Shown: one piece after another, positions 30,088-41,871 of the stretch | Layout of the letters: the number at the start of each line of letters is the position of its first letter | Numbering within the stretch: position 1 is the stretch's first letter | Assembly (NCBI GenBank): GCA_030064985.1 | Contig: JASJDV010000008.1 | Coordinates: 1 to 64,000 of the forward strand | Direction of reading: 5' to 3' | DNA length: 64,000 nucleotides | From: Simkaniaceae bacterium | Lineage (GTDB): Bacteria > Chlamydiota > Chlamydiia > Chlamydiales > Simkaniaceae | Position numbers and translations under genes: made by a program | The notes under the pieces: generated by a model | Seen by the model: the letters and a program-made list of their open reading frames with translations, nothing else | Told to the model about the DNA's origin: nothing | Database searches by the model: none

Positions 30088-31038
30088 ATGAACAAGTTTG
30101 ATCAGCTCAAAGAACACACGATTATTGTTGCTGACACCGGTGAAATTGATGAGATAAAAAAATACCAGCCAACCGATGCCACAACCAATCCTTCACTCAT
30201 TCTTAAAGCCTCTGAGATTAATGAATATAGACCTCTGATCGAAGAGGCGGTTTCTTATGGAAAATCAAAAGGTGGACAAAGTCCTTTCAAGCTAATCATC
30301 GCAAAAGTCTTTGTGAACTTCGGAGCAGAAATTCTCAAGCATATTCCTGGAAGAGTTTCAACGGAAGTTGATGCACGTCTTTCTTTTGACGTGGAAGGGA
30401 GTATTAAAAAAGCCCATCACTATATCGATCTTTATAAAGAGGCTGGTGTTGAAAAGGAGCGAGTTTTAATCAAATTAGCCTCAACTTGGGAAGGTGTTTT
30501 AGCAGCTTCACAACTTGAAAAAGAGGGAATACATTGCAATATGACCTTGATGTTTAGCTTAGCCCAAGCCATTGCTTGCGCTGAAGCTGGAGCTACTCTC
30601 ATCTCTCCATTTGTCGGCCGTATTCTCGATTGGTACAAAAAAGTAGAAGGTAAAAACTCTTATCTTCCCGCCGAAGATCCTGGGGTTGTCTCTGTGACTA
30701 AGATCTTCAATTACTACAAAAAATTTGGTTATAAAACCCAAATTATGGGAGCTTCTTTCCGCAACGTCGATGAGGTCCTTGAGTTAGCTGGCTCTGACCT
30801 ACTAACCATTGCTCCAAAACTGCTCAAAGAGCTTATTGAAACAAAAGGAGCCGTTCCCAAAAAACTTTGCGCTGAAAAAGCGGCTCAGAGTGATCTTGAA
30901 AAAATTTCAGTAAACGAGAAAACATTCCGCTGGCTGCTTAACGATGAAGCTATGGCTACAGAAAAACTGTCCGAAGGAATCCGGAACTTTGCTAAAGACA
31001 CGGTTAAGCTAGAAAAGCTTATTGAAAAAATGCTGTAG
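30088..31038 (+). CDS. tal: transaldolase
   Basis: [31 protein letters not shown] motifs; start ATG at 30088 after AAAAAAGGG RBS. Confidence 0.95.
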   Translation: MNKFDQLKEHTIIVADTGEIDEIKKYQPTDATTNPSLILKASEINEYRPLIEEAVSYGKSKGGQSPFKLIIAKVFVNFGAEILKHIPGRVSTEVDARLSFDVEGSIKKAHHYIDLYKEAGVEKERVLIKLASTWEGVLAASQLEKEGIHCNMTLMFSLAQAIACAEAGATLISPFVGRILDWYKKVEGKNSYLPAEDPGVVSVTKIFNYYKKFGYKTQIMGASFRNVDEVLELAGSDLLTIAPKLLKELIETKGAVPKKLCAEKAAQSDLEKISVNEKTFRWLLNDEAMATEKLSEGIRNFAKDTVKLEKLIEKML

Positions 31039-31349
31039 TTGCGCTCAGCGATAAAACCGCTCCCGATCTGCAATGACAAGGTCGCAAAAAGCTTGACTAA
31101 ATGTAATAGAATTCTTTGAAATTTTCTTGAAAGAGCTTTCTTTCTATCTGATTGATTTGGAATCGTTGTATCAGCAGCTAAGGCAGCAAAAATCTCAGAA
31201 AAGCCCACTTGCTGATGTAAGCAATAGCGGTTTCTCTTCCTCGGTTATTTATGGAAAGGTTCATAACTCCACAGCTTAGACTTTCCAAAAAGTTGAAAGT
31301 TATTGTTTCTTGCTCTATAGTATCCGTAATGCCACTTGAGAGGTAGTAG

Positions 31350-31982
31350 ATGAAATCTGTGGATACTGGAAAAGAAAAAGTTAAAAAAATCTGTGAAATC
31401 CTCCGAAAAGAAACTCTAGACCCTGCTATAAAAGAAGGGGATCAAATGAGAGCTAAAGCGCGTGCTGATGCTGAAAAAATCATAGAAGATGCAAAAAGTG
31501 AGGCTTCAAGAATTCAAGAAGAAGCCAAGAAAAGAATTGAAGAAGAACGCAATGTTTTTCAAGCTTCCATGAACCTTGCAGCTAAAAAAAGTATCGATAC
31601 GCTTAAACAAGAAATCGAGAAGAACCTTTTTAATCCCGAACTTAAAAAAGTAATTACGGATAAAGTCAAAGAACCGAAAGTCGTTGCTGGGCTGATTCAA
31701 GCTATTATTACCGGGATTGAAAAAGAAGGGATGGAAGGAGATTTGAAAGCCATTGTTTCAGCTTCTGTGGGAGTCGATGTCGTCAATAAAGAACTCTTAA
31801 AGGGCATGATTGAGAAGCTGAAATCTAAAAGTGTTGAAGTTGGCGAAATTGGGGGAGGGGCTCAAATAAAGATTATCGACCAAAACCTAACGATCGATAT
31901 GTCCGATGAAGCTCTTAAAGAGCTCTTTGCGAGGTTTGTAAGAGATGACTTCCGATCAATGATTTTTGCGACAACAGTATGA
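31350..31982 (+). CDS. atpE: V-type ATP synthase subunit E
   Basis: Helical subunit E-like, first gene of V-ATPase operon. Confidence 0.88.
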   Translation: MKSVDTGKEKVKKICEILRKETLDPAIKEGDQMRAKARADAEKIIEDAKSEASRIQEEAKKRIEEERNVFQASMNLAAKKSIDTLKQEIEKNLFNPELKKVITDKVKEPKVVAGLIQAIITGIEKEGMEGDLKAIVSASVGVDVVNKELLKGMIEKLKSKSVEVGEIGGGAQIKIIDQNLTIDMSDEALKELFARFVRDDFRSMIFATTV

Positions 31983-32758
31983 ACAGACATTTTTTTTTAG
32001 GGAGTCTCTTACCTCCCATAAGAGTAGGAAGCGAGCCTGGAATACCATTTGATGATCTGATGATCCTTTACAAGGATAACCTGAGCTTATCCGATCTTAA
32101 AAAAGTCCAGGTCATTCGACGATACACAGACCTAAAAAACGTTCAGAACTTATCAAAGAAAAAAGGCATTGATCATCGAGGGAACTTAAATGAAAAGGAA
32201 CTCGATGAGGCCATTGTCAATCAAGAAAGTCTTCCGGGTTATTTATTTGATTTTCTGGAAAAATATCAAGAAGTTCCGGAGCAACTTCGCAATTATTCGA
32301 AAATTTTCATCGCATTTTTCAAAGAGATGGAGAAAAAATACCGGGGATTTTTAAAAGAATACTTTCAGTTTGAAAGAAGTTGGAGAGTGCTTTTAGCAGG
32401 ATACCGCGCCAAAAAACTGGGGGTTGATCCAGCAGTGGCTCTTCAGCATGAAGACTTTCAGGATCCTTTAATTGCTGAAATTCTAGCTCAAAAGGATGCT
32501 CCCCTTTTTGCGTTTCCTACTGAGTATGCGGAGCTAGGAGAACAATTAAAAGATGTGGGGCAAAAGCCAGCTAAGCAATATCAATTAATCGCTGATTTCC
32601 GCTTTCATTGGATTGGAGATAGGGTGCAAAAACGCCCCTTTTCTATCGATTACCTGCTTGGGTATTTGGTTCAACTCATGATTGTAGAAGATGTATGTGC
32701 TCTTGATGAAAAAAAAGGAAGTGAGAATTTAAACGAAATGGTGAAAGGTAACTTATGA
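31979..32758 (+). CDS. DUF2764 family protein in V-ATPase operon (possible subunit C-like)
   Basis: Position between atpE and atpA as in Chlamydia; overlapping ATGA junctions. Confidence 0.8.
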   Translation: MNRHFFLGSLLPPIRVGSEPGIPFDDLMILYKDNLSLSDLKKVQVIRRYTDLKNVQNLSKKKGIDHRGNLNEKELDEAIVNQESLPGYLFDFLEKYQEVPEQLRNYSKIFIAFFKEMEKKYRGFLKEYFQFERSWRVLLAGYRAKKLGVDPAVALQHEDFQDPLIAEILAQKDAPLFAFPTEYAELGEQLKDVGQKPAKQYQLIADFRFHWIGDRVQKRPFSIDYLLGYLVQLMIVEDVCALDEKKGSENLNEMVKGNL

Positions 32759-34530
32759 GCAGTGAAAAAAATGCACTTGCAACAGGCAGGGTCATTAAAG
32801 CTTTTGGAAACCTCCTGCATGTCCGTTTTACAGGGGATGTCCGTCAAGGGGAAATTGCACTAGTGGAAATGGGCGCTCTTTCCTTAAAAGGAGAGGTGAT
32901 CGAAATTGCCGGTGCTATAGCAAAAGTGCAAGTCTTTGAAGATATTGTTGGCATTGAGCTGTATACCCCTGTCAAATTCACCTCTCATCTTCTTGAAGCT
33001 GAACTCGGTCCAGGATTGATTAGCGCGATTTTTGATGGGTTGCAAAACCCTCTGGAAAGAGTTGCGAATGTTTCAGGCCTTTTTTTACAGCGGGGTGTGT
33101 ATATTCCATCCCTCGATCGACAAAAACATTGGGATTATCATGCAACTGCAAAAATTGGGGATGTTTTAGAAAGAGGAGAGACGCTAGGAACAACAATGGA
33201 AGGAAGGTTCCGCCACAAGATCATGCTTCCGTTCTCGATGTCAGGTACATATACCGTTTCATGGGTGATTAAACAGGGTTCCTATAGTGTTGATGAAGTC
33301 ATTGCAAAAGTAAAAGATGAAAAAGGGAATGAATATCCCCTGACAATGACTCAAAAATGGCCAGTAAAAATTCCTTTGATCCAAGGGAAAAAAGTTAAAG
33401 CTACAAAGATGATGGATACGGGAGAGCGTGTCATTGACACTCAGTTCCCAGTTCTTAAAGGGGGGACTTTTTGTACACCGGGCCCTTTTGGAGCTGGAAA
33501 AACTGTTTTGCAACATCACCTATCAAAGTATTCCTCTGTCGATCTTGTCATTATCACCGCTTGCGGAGAAAGAGCTGGTGAAGTTGTTGAAGTTTTAAAG
33601 ACTTTCCCCCATTTAAAAGATCCTCACACAAACGAATCTTTGATGAGTCGGACTGTCATCATTTGTAATACCTCATCAATGCCTGTAGCAGCGCGGGAAG
33701 CTTCTGTGTACATGGGAGCAACAATTGCCGAGTATTACCGCCAAATGGGACTTGATGTACTCCTCCTTGCAGACTCCACTTCAAGATGGGCGCAAGCCAT
33801 GCGGGAAATGTCTGGGCGTTTAGAAGAGATTCCTGGTGAAGAAGCATTCCCAGCCTATTTGGGTTCACGGATTGCCTCTTTCTACGAGCGTTCAGGTGTG
33901 ATCAACTTAAAAGAAGGGGAGACTGGGTCCCTAACCATTGCAGGGACCGTTTCGCCTGCAGGAGGGAACTTTGAAGAGCCTGTAACACAAGCAACTCTTG
34001 CTGTCGTGGGAGCATTTTTAGGCCTTTCCAGGGCTCGTTCTGACGCGCGCCGTTATCCTGCGATTGATCCCCTCATTTCTTGGTCAAAGTACATTGAAGA
34101 TGTTAGCCTTGACCTCGAAAAAAAAGTGGAAGATTGGGACAAAAAAAATGCCAAAGCATTGAACTACATTAAGGAGGGAGACGAAATTGGGAAGAAGATG
34201 GAAGTTGTAGGTGAAGAAGGGATTACAGTAGAAGACCTTGTGATCTATCTTAAAGGAGAGCTGTATGATTTTTCTTACTTGCAACAAAATGCTTTTGATA
34301 AAGAGGATGCCTATTGCCCCTTGGATCGCCAAATTATCTTGTTCGAGTTGATTCAGAAAATTTTCGATGCTCCTTTTACTTTTGATGGACACGATGAAGC
34401 GCGACATTTCTTCTTAAATCTTCAGAGTGAAATTAAAAACATGAACTTTATGCCCTTTGAATCCGATGGATATCGCAAAGCGTATCAAACGATTGAGCGC
34501 CGGATCGAAAATGCCACGATGCAAACTTAA
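32755..34530 (+). CDS. atpA: V-type ATP synthase subunit A (catalytic)
   Basis: GPFGAGKTVLQH Walker A; LADSTSRWAQAMREMSGRLEEIPGEEAFPAYL. Confidence 0.97.
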   Translation: MSSEKNALATGRVIKAFGNLLHVRFTGDVRQGEIALVEMGALSLKGEVIEIAGAIAKVQVFEDIVGIELYTPVKFTSHLLEAELGPGLISAIFDGLQNPLERVANVSGLFLQRGVYIPSLDRQKHWDYHATAKIGDVLERGETLGTTMEGRFRHKIMLPFSMSGTYTVSWVIKQGSYSVDEVIAKVKDEKGNEYPLTMTQKWPVKIPLIQGKKVKATKMMDTGERVIDTQFPVLKGGTFCTPGPFGAGKTVLQHHLSKYSSVDLVIITACGERAGEVVEVLKTFPHLKDPHTNESLMSRTVIICNTSSMPVAAREASVYMGATIAEYYRQMGLDVLLLADSTSRWAQAMREMSGRLEEIPGEEAFPAYLGSRIASFYERSGVINLKEGETGSLTIAGTVSPAGGNFEEPVTQATLAVVGAFLGLSRARSDARRYPAIDPLISWSKYIEDVSLDLEKKVEDWDKKNAKALNYIKEGDEIGKKMEVVGEEGITVEDLVIYLKGELYDFSYLQQNAFDKEDAYCPLDRQIILFELIQKIFDAPFTFDGHDEARHFFLNLQSEIKNMNFMPFESDGYRKAYQTIERRIENATMQT

Positions 34531-34540
34531 AGGATAGAAC

Positions 34541-35839
34541 ATGACTACGATTTATGACAGAATTACCGATATCCGCGGAAACTTGATTACCATTATTGCT
34601 AAAGGGGTGAAGATGGGTGAGTTAGGAAAAATTCACCGAAAGTCGGGACAGACGACCCTTGCTTCTGTTTTAAGCATCGATGGAGAGAAGGTAACACTTC
34701 AAGCATTTGAAAGCCCCCGAGGAGTTTCTACTGGCGATAAGGTGAGTTTTTTAGGGCGCCAAATGCAAACCGTGTCCAACGAATCCCTTTTCGGAAGACG
34801 TTTGAATGGAAGGGGTGAACCGATCGATGATGGACCTAAAATAATGGGTAAAAGCGTCGACATTGGTCAGCCTTCTTTTAATCCTGTTAAAAGAATCGTT
34901 CCTCATGAAATGGTGAACACAAACATCCCAATGATTGATGTTTTTAACTGCCTTGTGAAATCACAAAAGATTCCGATTTTCTCTGTGGCAGGAGAACCTT
35001 ACAACCCACTTCTTATGAGGATCGCCAATCAAACCGATGCCGATATTGTGATTATTGGGGGAATGGGACTCCGGTATGACGATTATCAGGCCTTTGTTGA
35101 TAACGCAGAAAAGTCAGGATCAATGGAAAAAACGATCATGTTTGTTCACAAAGCAACGGATCCTGCTGTAGAGTGTCTTTTAGTCCCTGATATGGCGCTT
35201 GCTTGTGCTGAACAATTTGCTGTGAAGGATCAAAATGTTCTCGTTCTTTTAACTGATATGTCAGCTTTTGCAGATAGTATTAAAGAGATTATGATCACCA
35301 TGGACCAAGTTCCTTCCAATCGTGGGTATCCAGGATCTCTTTATTCCGATCTCGCTTCAAGATATGAAAAAGCTGTCGATATTGATGGCAGTGGTTCGAT
35401 TACTCTCATCTCTGTAACAACGATGCCTGGTGGAGATGTTACCCACCCTATTCCTGATAACACAGGCTATATCACTGAAGGGCAGTTTTACCTGCATGGA
35501 GGTCGGATCGATCCTTTTGGTTCACTTTCACGTTTGAAGCAACAAGTGATTGGTAGTGTGACACGTGAAGATCATGGGGATATTGCCAATGCTCAAATTC
35601 GTCTCTACGCAGAATCAAAAAAAGCGAGAGAAAGACAAAGTATGGGATTCCGCCTATCACGTTGGGATCAAAAACTTCTCGAATACTCCCTTCTCTTTGA
35701 AGAGCGAATGATGAACCTAGAAGTGAATATTCCCATTACAGAAGCCTTGAATCTAGGCTGGAAAACCTTAGCGGAGTGTTTCGATCCTCACGAAGTCGGA
35801 ATTAAGCAAGATCTCTTAAGTACGTATTGGCCAAAATAG
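34541..35839 (+). CDS. atpB: V-type ATP synthase subunit B
   Basis: Regulatory subunit B motifs ([46 protein letters not shown]-like). Confidence 0.97.
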   Translation: MTTIYDRITDIRGNLITIIAKGVKMGELGKIHRKSGQTTLASVLSIDGEKVTLQAFESPRGVSTGDKVSFLGRQMQTVSNESLFGRRLNGRGEPIDDGPKIMGKSVDIGQPSFNPVKRIVPHEMVNTNIPMIDVFNCLVKSQKIPIFSVAGEPYNPLLMRIANQTDADIVIIGGMGLRYDDYQAFVDNAEKSGSMEKTIMFVHKATDPAVECLLVPDMALACAEQFAVKDQNVLVLLTDMSAFADSIKEIMITMDQVPSNRGYPGSLYSDLASRYEKAVDIDGSGSITLISVTTMPGGDVTHPIPDNTGYITEGQFYLHGGRIDPFGSLSRLKQQVIGSVTREDHGDIANAQIRLYAESKKARERQSMGFRLSRWDQKLLEYSLLFEERMMNLEVNIPITEALNLGWKTLAECFDPHEVGIKQDLLSTYWPK

Positions 35840-35846
35840 GATCTAA

Positions 35847-36467
35847 ATGGCGCAGGTTAAACTGACAAAAATGGAGCTGAGGGATCGGCAATATAAGTTG
35901 AAGCAGCTCCAAAAATATCTCCCTACCCTCCAGCTTAAGAAAGCCATGCTTCAAACAGAGGTAAATCATGCAGCGCATGAAATCAAGGGGCTCAAGCGAA
36001 TCTATCATGAGAAAATAAAAGCTTGTGAAAGCTTCCAAGCCCTTTTGACCGATCCCGAAGCAGACGTTATCGCCCTAGCTGCAGAAGTGGAAAAAGTGGA
36101 AAAAAAGTTTGAAAATATTGCTGGCGCTGAGATTCCTTTTTTTGAGAAGGTTATGTTTCGATCCCTTGACTATTCTCTATTTGAAACCCCTCTTTGGGTC
36201 GATTCCGCGCTGGAAAAGATTCGAGATCTTGTCATAGCAAAAGAAAAGATTGAAGTCGTGAAAGAAAAGAAGTGGATTCTTGAAAAAGAACTGCGAGAAG
36301 TCTCTATTCGAGTGAATCTCTTCGAGAAAATTTTAATTCCGCGAACACAGAGACATATTAAGAAGATCAAGGTTTTTTTAGGCGACCAAGAGTTAGCATC
36401 AGTAGCGCAAGCAAAAGTTGCCAAAAGTAAGATTGAAAAGCGAAAAGCAAAGGAGGCTATAGCGTGA
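35847..36467 (+). CDS. atpD: V-type ATP synthase subunit D
   Basis: KLTKMELRDRQYKLKQLQKYLPTLQLKKAMLQ; operon position. Confidence 0.92.
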   Translation: MAQVKLTKMELRDRQYKLKQLQKYLPTLQLKKAMLQTEVNHAAHEIKGLKRIYHEKIKACESFQALLTDPEADVIALAAEVEKVEKKFENIAGAEIPFFEKVMFRSLDYSLFETPLWVDSALEKIRDLVIAKEKIEVVKEKKWILEKELREVSIRVNLFEKILIPRTQRHIKKIKVFLGDQELASVAQAKVAKSKIEKRKAKEAIA

Positions 36468-38392
36468 CAATCATCCGCGTGAAAAAATACCTCTTTATTG
36501 GTGTGCAAGAAGATATGGACACTTTCTTTAAGCGGGCTCAAGAAAAAGGGTTTATTGAGTTCATTTCTTCAAAGGGACGCAGGGCTTTAGACTACCCTGA
36601 AAACGTGGAGATACTGATCAAAGCTTTAAAGATCCTTCGGAAGCAGCCTGTGATAAAAAAAGCTGAACTCACAAAAGATCTCGATCCTGAAAAACTTAGT
36701 TCTACTGTTGTTGAAAATGCAATCTGGCTTGAGAAACTTGAAGAGCAGCGACGCTTTTTGGAAGCAGAGATCTCTCGCATTGAACCTCTTGGAGATTTTG
36801 ATTTAAAAAAGATCCGACGGATTGAACAAGAAACCGGAAGACAGATGCAATTTTTTTGTGTCAAGAAAGCGAAACTTAAAAAAATTGAGCTTGATGAGGC
36901 CCTCATTCCTGTGGGTTCTGAGTATGACATGGAGTACTTTATGACTATTTCTCATAAGGTCGAAAGCTTTACGGGAATGCTCGAAATGCATTTCGAAAAG
37001 TCTCTTAAAGAACTTCAGAAAGAGCTCACAGCTGTTAGGGAGACAACCCTGAAATGTCAAGCTGAGCTTAAGGAAGATGCAGCCTATATTGATTTCTTAA
37101 AAGAGCACCTAGTGATTGCTCTCAATCACTATCACTTGGCAAGCACTTCTGGTGAAATCTCTAACCACATGAATGATTCTCTTTTTGCAATTGAAGGATG
37201 GATTCCTGAAAACCGCTTACATGGACTTTTCCCCCTTTTGGAAGGGCTAGGAATTCATGCAGAAGAAATCGCAATAGACCAAGGGGAGTGGGTCCCTACG
37301 TATATGGAGAATAAAAGTTTTGCAAAAGTTGGAGAAGATCTCGTTCATATTTACGATACCCCTGCAACAGCTGACAAAGACCCTTCAGGGTGGGTGTTCT
37401 GGGCCTTTGCTATTTTCTTTGCGATGATTATTTCAGATGCTGGGTATGGCTTCATCTTTTTAGCTTTAGCTCTGTTTCTTAGAAAGAAATGTAAACATAT
37501 CCAAGGAAATGGTAAACGCTTTTTACGGCTATTTACAGTCCTTTCCTCTTTTTGTATTGGATGGGGGATTTTCTCTGGCGCCTATTTTGGTCTAGAGATT
37601 TCTCCAGAAAGTCCGATGAATAAGGTCAATATCATCCATATTCTAGCTGTGAAAAAAGCGGATTATCACCTCAAGCATAAAGACGAGACTTACCGAGAAA
37701 TCATCGAAGAGTTTCCCCAAGTTTCAAAGGTTCAAACTGGAAAAGATCTTCTCTTTAAAGCAAAAGTTGAAAAAAATGGGTTTACGAACTACAAGATTTC
37801 AGATGAGTTTCGTGATTCGATTTTCATGGAAATTGCCCTTATCGCTGGTTTGATCCATATTAGTCTCTCTCTTTTGAGAAGACTCCCCAGTCATTTTGCA
37901 GGACTTGGCTGGGTCTTTGCTATGGTTGGGGCTTATATGTTTTTCCCAAAAGTTTTAAATGCAACTTCGGCTATTCACTTCGTTTTTTTGATCCCAAAGC
38001 AAGAAGGCTATGCGATAGGTCAGCAGCTTTTCTGGGGAGGAATAGGGCTTGCTTTAGTCGTTGCCCTGATACAAAATAAATGGCGGGGATTGATTGAACT
38101 GACAAAGGTGATTGAACTTTTTGCCGATGTTCTCTCATACCTGCGTCTTTATGCATTAGGGCTTGCTGCAATGATCCTTGCAGGCACTTTTAATGACTTT
38201 GGGATGAAGTTAGGCTTTGCTGCAGGATTCTTTGTGACCATTATTGGACATGTAATCAATATTATCATAGGAATTATGGGGGGAACGATTCACGGCCTCC
38301 GTCTCAATTTTATCGAATGGTATCACCACTCCTTTGAAGGAGGCGGAAAGCTTTTCAACCCACTTAAATTAATGAAATCTAGAGGAGAATAG
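36464..38392 (+). CDS. atpI: V-type ATP synthase subunit I
   Basis: Multi-TM C-terminal domain; AFAIFFAMIISDAGYG, LSYLRLYALGLA. Confidence 0.95.
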   Translation: MTIIRVKKYLFIGVQEDMDTFFKRAQEKGFIEFISSKGRRALDYPENVEILIKALKILRKQPVIKKAELTKDLDPEKLSSTVVENAIWLEKLEEQRRFLEAEISRIEPLGDFDLKKIRRIEQETGRQMQFFCVKKAKLKKIELDEALIPVGSEYDMEYFMTISHKVESFTGMLEMHFEKSLKELQKELTAVRETTLKCQAELKEDAAYIDFLKEHLVIALNHYHLASTSGEISNHMNDSLFAIEGWIPENRLHGLFPLLEGLGIHAEEIAIDQGEWVPTYMENKSFAKVGEDLVHIYDTPATADKDPSGWVFWAFAIFFAMIISDAGYGFIFLALALFLRKKCKHIQGNGKRFLRLFTVLSSFCIGWGIFSGAYFGLEISPESPMNKVNIIHILAVKKADYHLKHKDETYREIIEEFPQVSKVQTGKDLLFKAKVEKNGFTNYKISDEFRDSIFMEIALIAGLIHISLSLLRRLPSHFAGLGWVFAMVGAYMFFPKVLNATSAIHFVFLIPKQEGYAIGQQLFWGGIGLALVVALIQNKWRGLIELTKVIELFADVLSYLRLYALGLAAMILAGTFNDFGMKLGFAAGFFVTIIGHVINIIIGIMGGTIHGLRLNFIEWYHHSFEGGGKLFNPLKLMKSRGE

Positions 38393-38393
38393 A

Positions 38394-38819
38394 ATGATGA
38401 GTTTTGCAATGATTGGCCCAGCGGTTGTTTTGGCTCTTGCTTGTTTGGGAAGTGCGATCGGGTGTGGAATTGCAGGAATGGCATCCCACGGAGTGATGGT
38501 CCGCGTTGATGAAAATCACGGAAAATTTATTGGAATGTCCGCCCTTCCTTCATCGCAAGCGATTTACGGCTTTGTGTTAATGCTTTTGATGAAACAAGCG
38601 ATTGTAGCAAACACCCTAACTGCTTGGAATGGCATCGGCATTGGCGTCTTTATTGGTCTAGCCATCATGATTTCAGCGATTTACCAAGGAATGTGTGCAG
38701 CGACTGGAATTCAAGCTTCTGCAAAGCAGCCTGCCATTTATGGTAAGTGCTTGGCTGCATTGGGCATTGTTGAATCTTTCTCTCTTTTCGCGTTCGTATT
38801 TGCCTTATTACTGCTCTAG
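38394..38819 (+). CDS. atpK: V-type ATP synthase subunit K (proteolipid)
   Basis: Four hydrophobic helices, 141 aa, end of V-ATPase operon. Confidence 0.93.
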   Translation: MMSFAMIGPAVVLALACLGSAIGCGIAGMASHGVMVRVDENHGKFIGMSALPSSQAIYGFVLMLLMKQAIVANTLTAWNGIGIGVFIGLAIMISAIYQGMCAATGIQASAKQPAIYGKCLAALGIVESFSLFAFVFALLLL

Positions 38820-38835
38820 CAGTATAAGGGCGAGC

Positions 38836-40209
38836 ATGAGGAAAGAAGAAGACTCGCTGGGAATTGTAGAAATTCCAGAAGATAAATATTGGGGCGCTCA
38901 AACAGAGCGCTCTCGTATCAACTTCCCTGTTGGAAGGGAAAAAATCCCTATAGAAGTGATTTACAGTCAAGCCATTGTAAAAAAGGCTTCAGCCATTGTG
39001 AACAATGAAATGGGGCTCCTTTCTGACGAAAAATCCAAAATGATCCAAAAGGCTGTTGATGCGATCCTAGCAGGAGAGCTAGATGACCATTTTCCATTGG
39101 TTGTTTGGCAAACAGGCTCAGGAACGCAAACCAACATGAACGTCAATGAAGTCATCAGCAACTATGCGATCAAGAAGGTAGGAGGGGAAATGGGATCGAA
39201 AAAACCAATCCACCCTAATGATGATGTCAATAAGTCTCAATCTTCAAACGATACATTCCCTACGGCAGCTCACATTGCCGCAGTTGTAAAAGTCAAACAG
39301 CACCTTCTTCCAAACCTTTTAATTTTTCTCAATGGTTTGAAAGAAAAAGCAGAAGCCTTTAAGCACACTGTAAAAATGGGTCGAACACATCTTATGGACG
39401 CTGTTCCTCTGACTTTAGGCCAAGAATTTTCTGGCTATGCTTCCATGATTGCATATGGAATCAAAGCCATTGAAAACGCTCTTTTCCACCTTTCAGAAAT
39501 AGCGCTTGGAGGAACAGCAGTCGGCACAGGTCTCAATACTCCCGCAGGCTTCCCTGAAAGAGTGGCTACTGTTCTTTCCCATCTCACGGGGCAAGCCTTT
39601 AAGACAGCGCCGAATAAGTTTGAAGCGATTGGAGCTGATGATGGAATGGTGGAAATGTCTGGAGCTCTTCGGCAAGTTGCGAGCTCTTCGCTAAAAATTA
39701 TTAATGATATTCGTTGGATGGCCTCTGGACCTCGCTCTGGAATTGGGGAGCTTCTGATTCCAGCTAACGAACCTGGTTCTTCCATGATGCCTGGTAAAGT
39801 GAACCCCACACAATGTGAGTCTCTCTCCCAAATTTGTATCCAAGTTATGGCCAATGACATGGCAATTGGCATTGCTGGATCTCAGGGAAACTTTGAACTG
39901 AATGTTTATCGTCCTGTAATGATTTATAATCTTTTGCAATCGATACAACTTCTTGGAGACGGAACGAAAAACTTCTATGATCGTTGTCTTAAAGGCATTG
40001 AGGCGAATCTTAGCCAAATTGATAGCCATCTCAAGCGTTCTCTTATGCTAGTGACGGCACTAAATCCAGTGATTGGTTATGATAAGGCCGCAGCAATTGC
40101 GAAAAAGGCTCAGAAAGAACACAAGACATTAAAAGAAGCAACGCTTGATTTAGGTTACCTTTCTGCTGAAGAATTCGACAAAGTTGTTGATCCTGCTAAG
40201 ATGACGTAA
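38836..40209 (+). CDS. fumC: fumarate hydratase class II
   Basis: [15 protein letters not shown] signature; start chosen at MRKEEDSLG, giving 457 aa. Confidence 0.95.
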   Translation: MRKEEDSLGIVEIPEDKYWGAQTERSRINFPVGREKIPIEVIYSQAIVKKASAIVNNEMGLLSDEKSKMIQKAVDAILAGELDDHFPLVVWQTGSGTQTNMNVNEVISNYAIKKVGGEMGSKKPIHPNDDVNKSQSSNDTFPTAAHIAAVVKVKQHLLPNLLIFLNGLKEKAEAFKHTVKMGRTHLMDAVPLTLGQEFSGYASMIAYGIKAIENALFHLSEIALGGTAVGTGLNTPAGFPERVATVLSHLTGQAFKTAPNKFEAIGADDGMVEMSGALRQVASSSLKIINDIRWMASGPRSGIGELLIPANEPGSSMMPGKVNPTQCESLSQICIQVMANDMAIGIAGSQGNFELNVYRPVMIYNLLQSIQLLGDGTKNFYDRCLKGIEANLSQIDSHLKRSLMLVTALNPVIGYDKAAAIAKKAQKEHKTLKEATLDLGYLSAEEFDKVVDPAKMT

Positions 40210-40285
40210 CAGCAAAAACAGCCCACTTAGAATAGGGTGGATGGGGGCGTACATAGACCCTAATTGTTTAAAACAAGGAGTCGAT

Positions 40286-41704
40286 TCATGAGAAAATTGC
40301 GCGGATTAGGTAGAAAAAAAGCATGCAAACAATCGCACTTGAAGGAATGGTAATGACCCATGAAAGGACAATATCGCGGAGAGTGCGTAGGTTAAGAGCA
40401 GAAAGCCCTCTTGCCAACCCCACACCGAGAACAGCTCCCACGATACAATGGGTCGTAGAAATAGGAAGACCAAATTTTGAAGCAACTAAGATTGTCGTTG
40501 CGGCCCCAAACTCGGCGCTAAATCCTCGCGTAGGAGTGAGTTCGGTAATCTTTTTCCCGATTGTTTCCATAACGCGCCAGCCCCAAGTCGCAAGTCCCAC
40601 AACAATCCCAACCCCTCCCATTGCCAAAAGCCAAGCAGGAACGCTAGAGTTTGCATAAAAACCACCTGCTTTAATGATTTCAAGGGCCCCTGCAACAGGG
40701 CCAATTGCATTCGCGACATCATTGGCTCCATGGGCAAAGGCCACATAGGCAGCGCTCATGATTTGGAGAGAAGCAAACATTTTTTCTACGATCTTATAGT
40801 CAGAGCTAGAGGTGTACAGGTTAGAGTGTTCACGCACATCTGCAGCGTAGTCTTCAACATCTTTTAAAAGGCGTCCCACTTGCTTTTTGCGCTCCCCTTT
40901 GCTTGTAAGCTGCACTCTCTTCAAGTGGCGCACAGCTTTATTCAAGCTAAAGACTTGTTGAGACGTATTTGCAGAGACTGTTTGTGGTCGGGGGAGATAA
41001 ACTTTTTTTAGAACAAAAAAAGCAATCAGTGCCCCAATAAGACCCATAACACATCCGATTAAGAGGGTTTCGGCTAAAGAAAACTTTACTTGAAAAGATC
41101 CTATGCCGTTAGAAAGGATACTCAATGTGAACACAAAAAGGACAATGAAAACCATCACAGGAATCAATCGCCTGGTTGCATTGATAGGATTCATTGCAAA
41201 GAGAATTTTTCGCTGGAGTGTGCTAAAGATTAAAAAGGCAAAAAGACCGCTCAAGGCAGGGGAGATGATCCAACTCATCGCAATACTTCCTATTCCGCTC
41301 CATTGAACCGCATGAATGCCTCCTGCCATCACACCAAATCCTAGTAAGGCACCGACAATCGCATGGGTTGTTGACACAGGCCAACCAAAATACGAAGCGA
41401 CTTGAAGCCAGAATGCTGTTGCGGTTAATGCTGCTAACATGCCGTATAGGAGAATTTTGGGATGATGAGCAAAAACATCGGGGTTGACAATTCCTGATTG
41501 CATCGTCTTGGAGACATTTCCTCCTAAGAAGAAGGCGCCACAAAACTCTAGGATTCCTGCGATAACAACCGCTTTAAAAAGGGTAAGCGCTCCCGATCCG
41601 ACAGACGTTCCCATTGCATTGGAAACATCATTAGCGCCGATATTCCAAGTCATATAAAACCCTGCAAGGAGGACTAAGACCGTTAAAATGAAATCAATAG
41701 ACAT
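40286..41704 (-). CDS. inorganic phosphate transporter, PiT family
   Basis: NIGANDVSNAMGTSVGSGALT and AHGANDVANAIGPV PiT signatures. Confidence 0.95.
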   Translation of the reverse strand: MSIDFILTVLVLLAGFYMTWNIGANDVSNAMGTSVGSGALTLFKAVVIAGILEFCGAFFLGGNVSKTMQSGIVNPDVFAHHPKILLYGMLAALTATAFWLQVASYFGWPVSTTHAIVGALLGFGVMAGGIHAVQWSGIGSIAMSWIISPALSGLFAFLIFSTLQRKILFAMNPINATRRLIPVMVFIVLFVFTLSILSNGIGSFQVKFSLAETLLIGCVMGLIGALIAFFVLKKVYLPRPQTVSANTSQQVFSLNKAVRHLKRVQLTSKGERKKQVGRLLKDVEDYAADVREHSNLYTSSSDYKIVEKMFASLQIMSAAYVAFAHGANDVANAIGPVAGALEIIKAGGFYANSSVPAWLLAMGGVGIVVGLATWGWRVMETIGKKITELTPTRGFSAEFGAATTILVASKFGLPISTTHCIVGAVLGVGLARGLSALNLRTLRDIVLSWVITIPSSAIVCMLFFYLIRAIFS

Positions 41705-41871
41705 CTGAACCTATTTGTGAATGCGTATGGTTTTGATTTTCATAAATTTTTTGCAGTTTTTTGACCCCCTATTTGGGCACATTGTCGAAGAGGCAAAGGC
41801 AACAAATAGGCGTTTAAAATGGTTTGAAAAAAAATAGATAGAAGGGGCATGCGAGTTTAAGCATAGGTGCA

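Noticed and set aside
38695-38835. N-terminal extension of the fumC ORF (504 aa)
   Set aside because: Extension overlaps atpK in another frame. FumC homologues start near [10 protein letters not shown]..., with an ATG at 38836.
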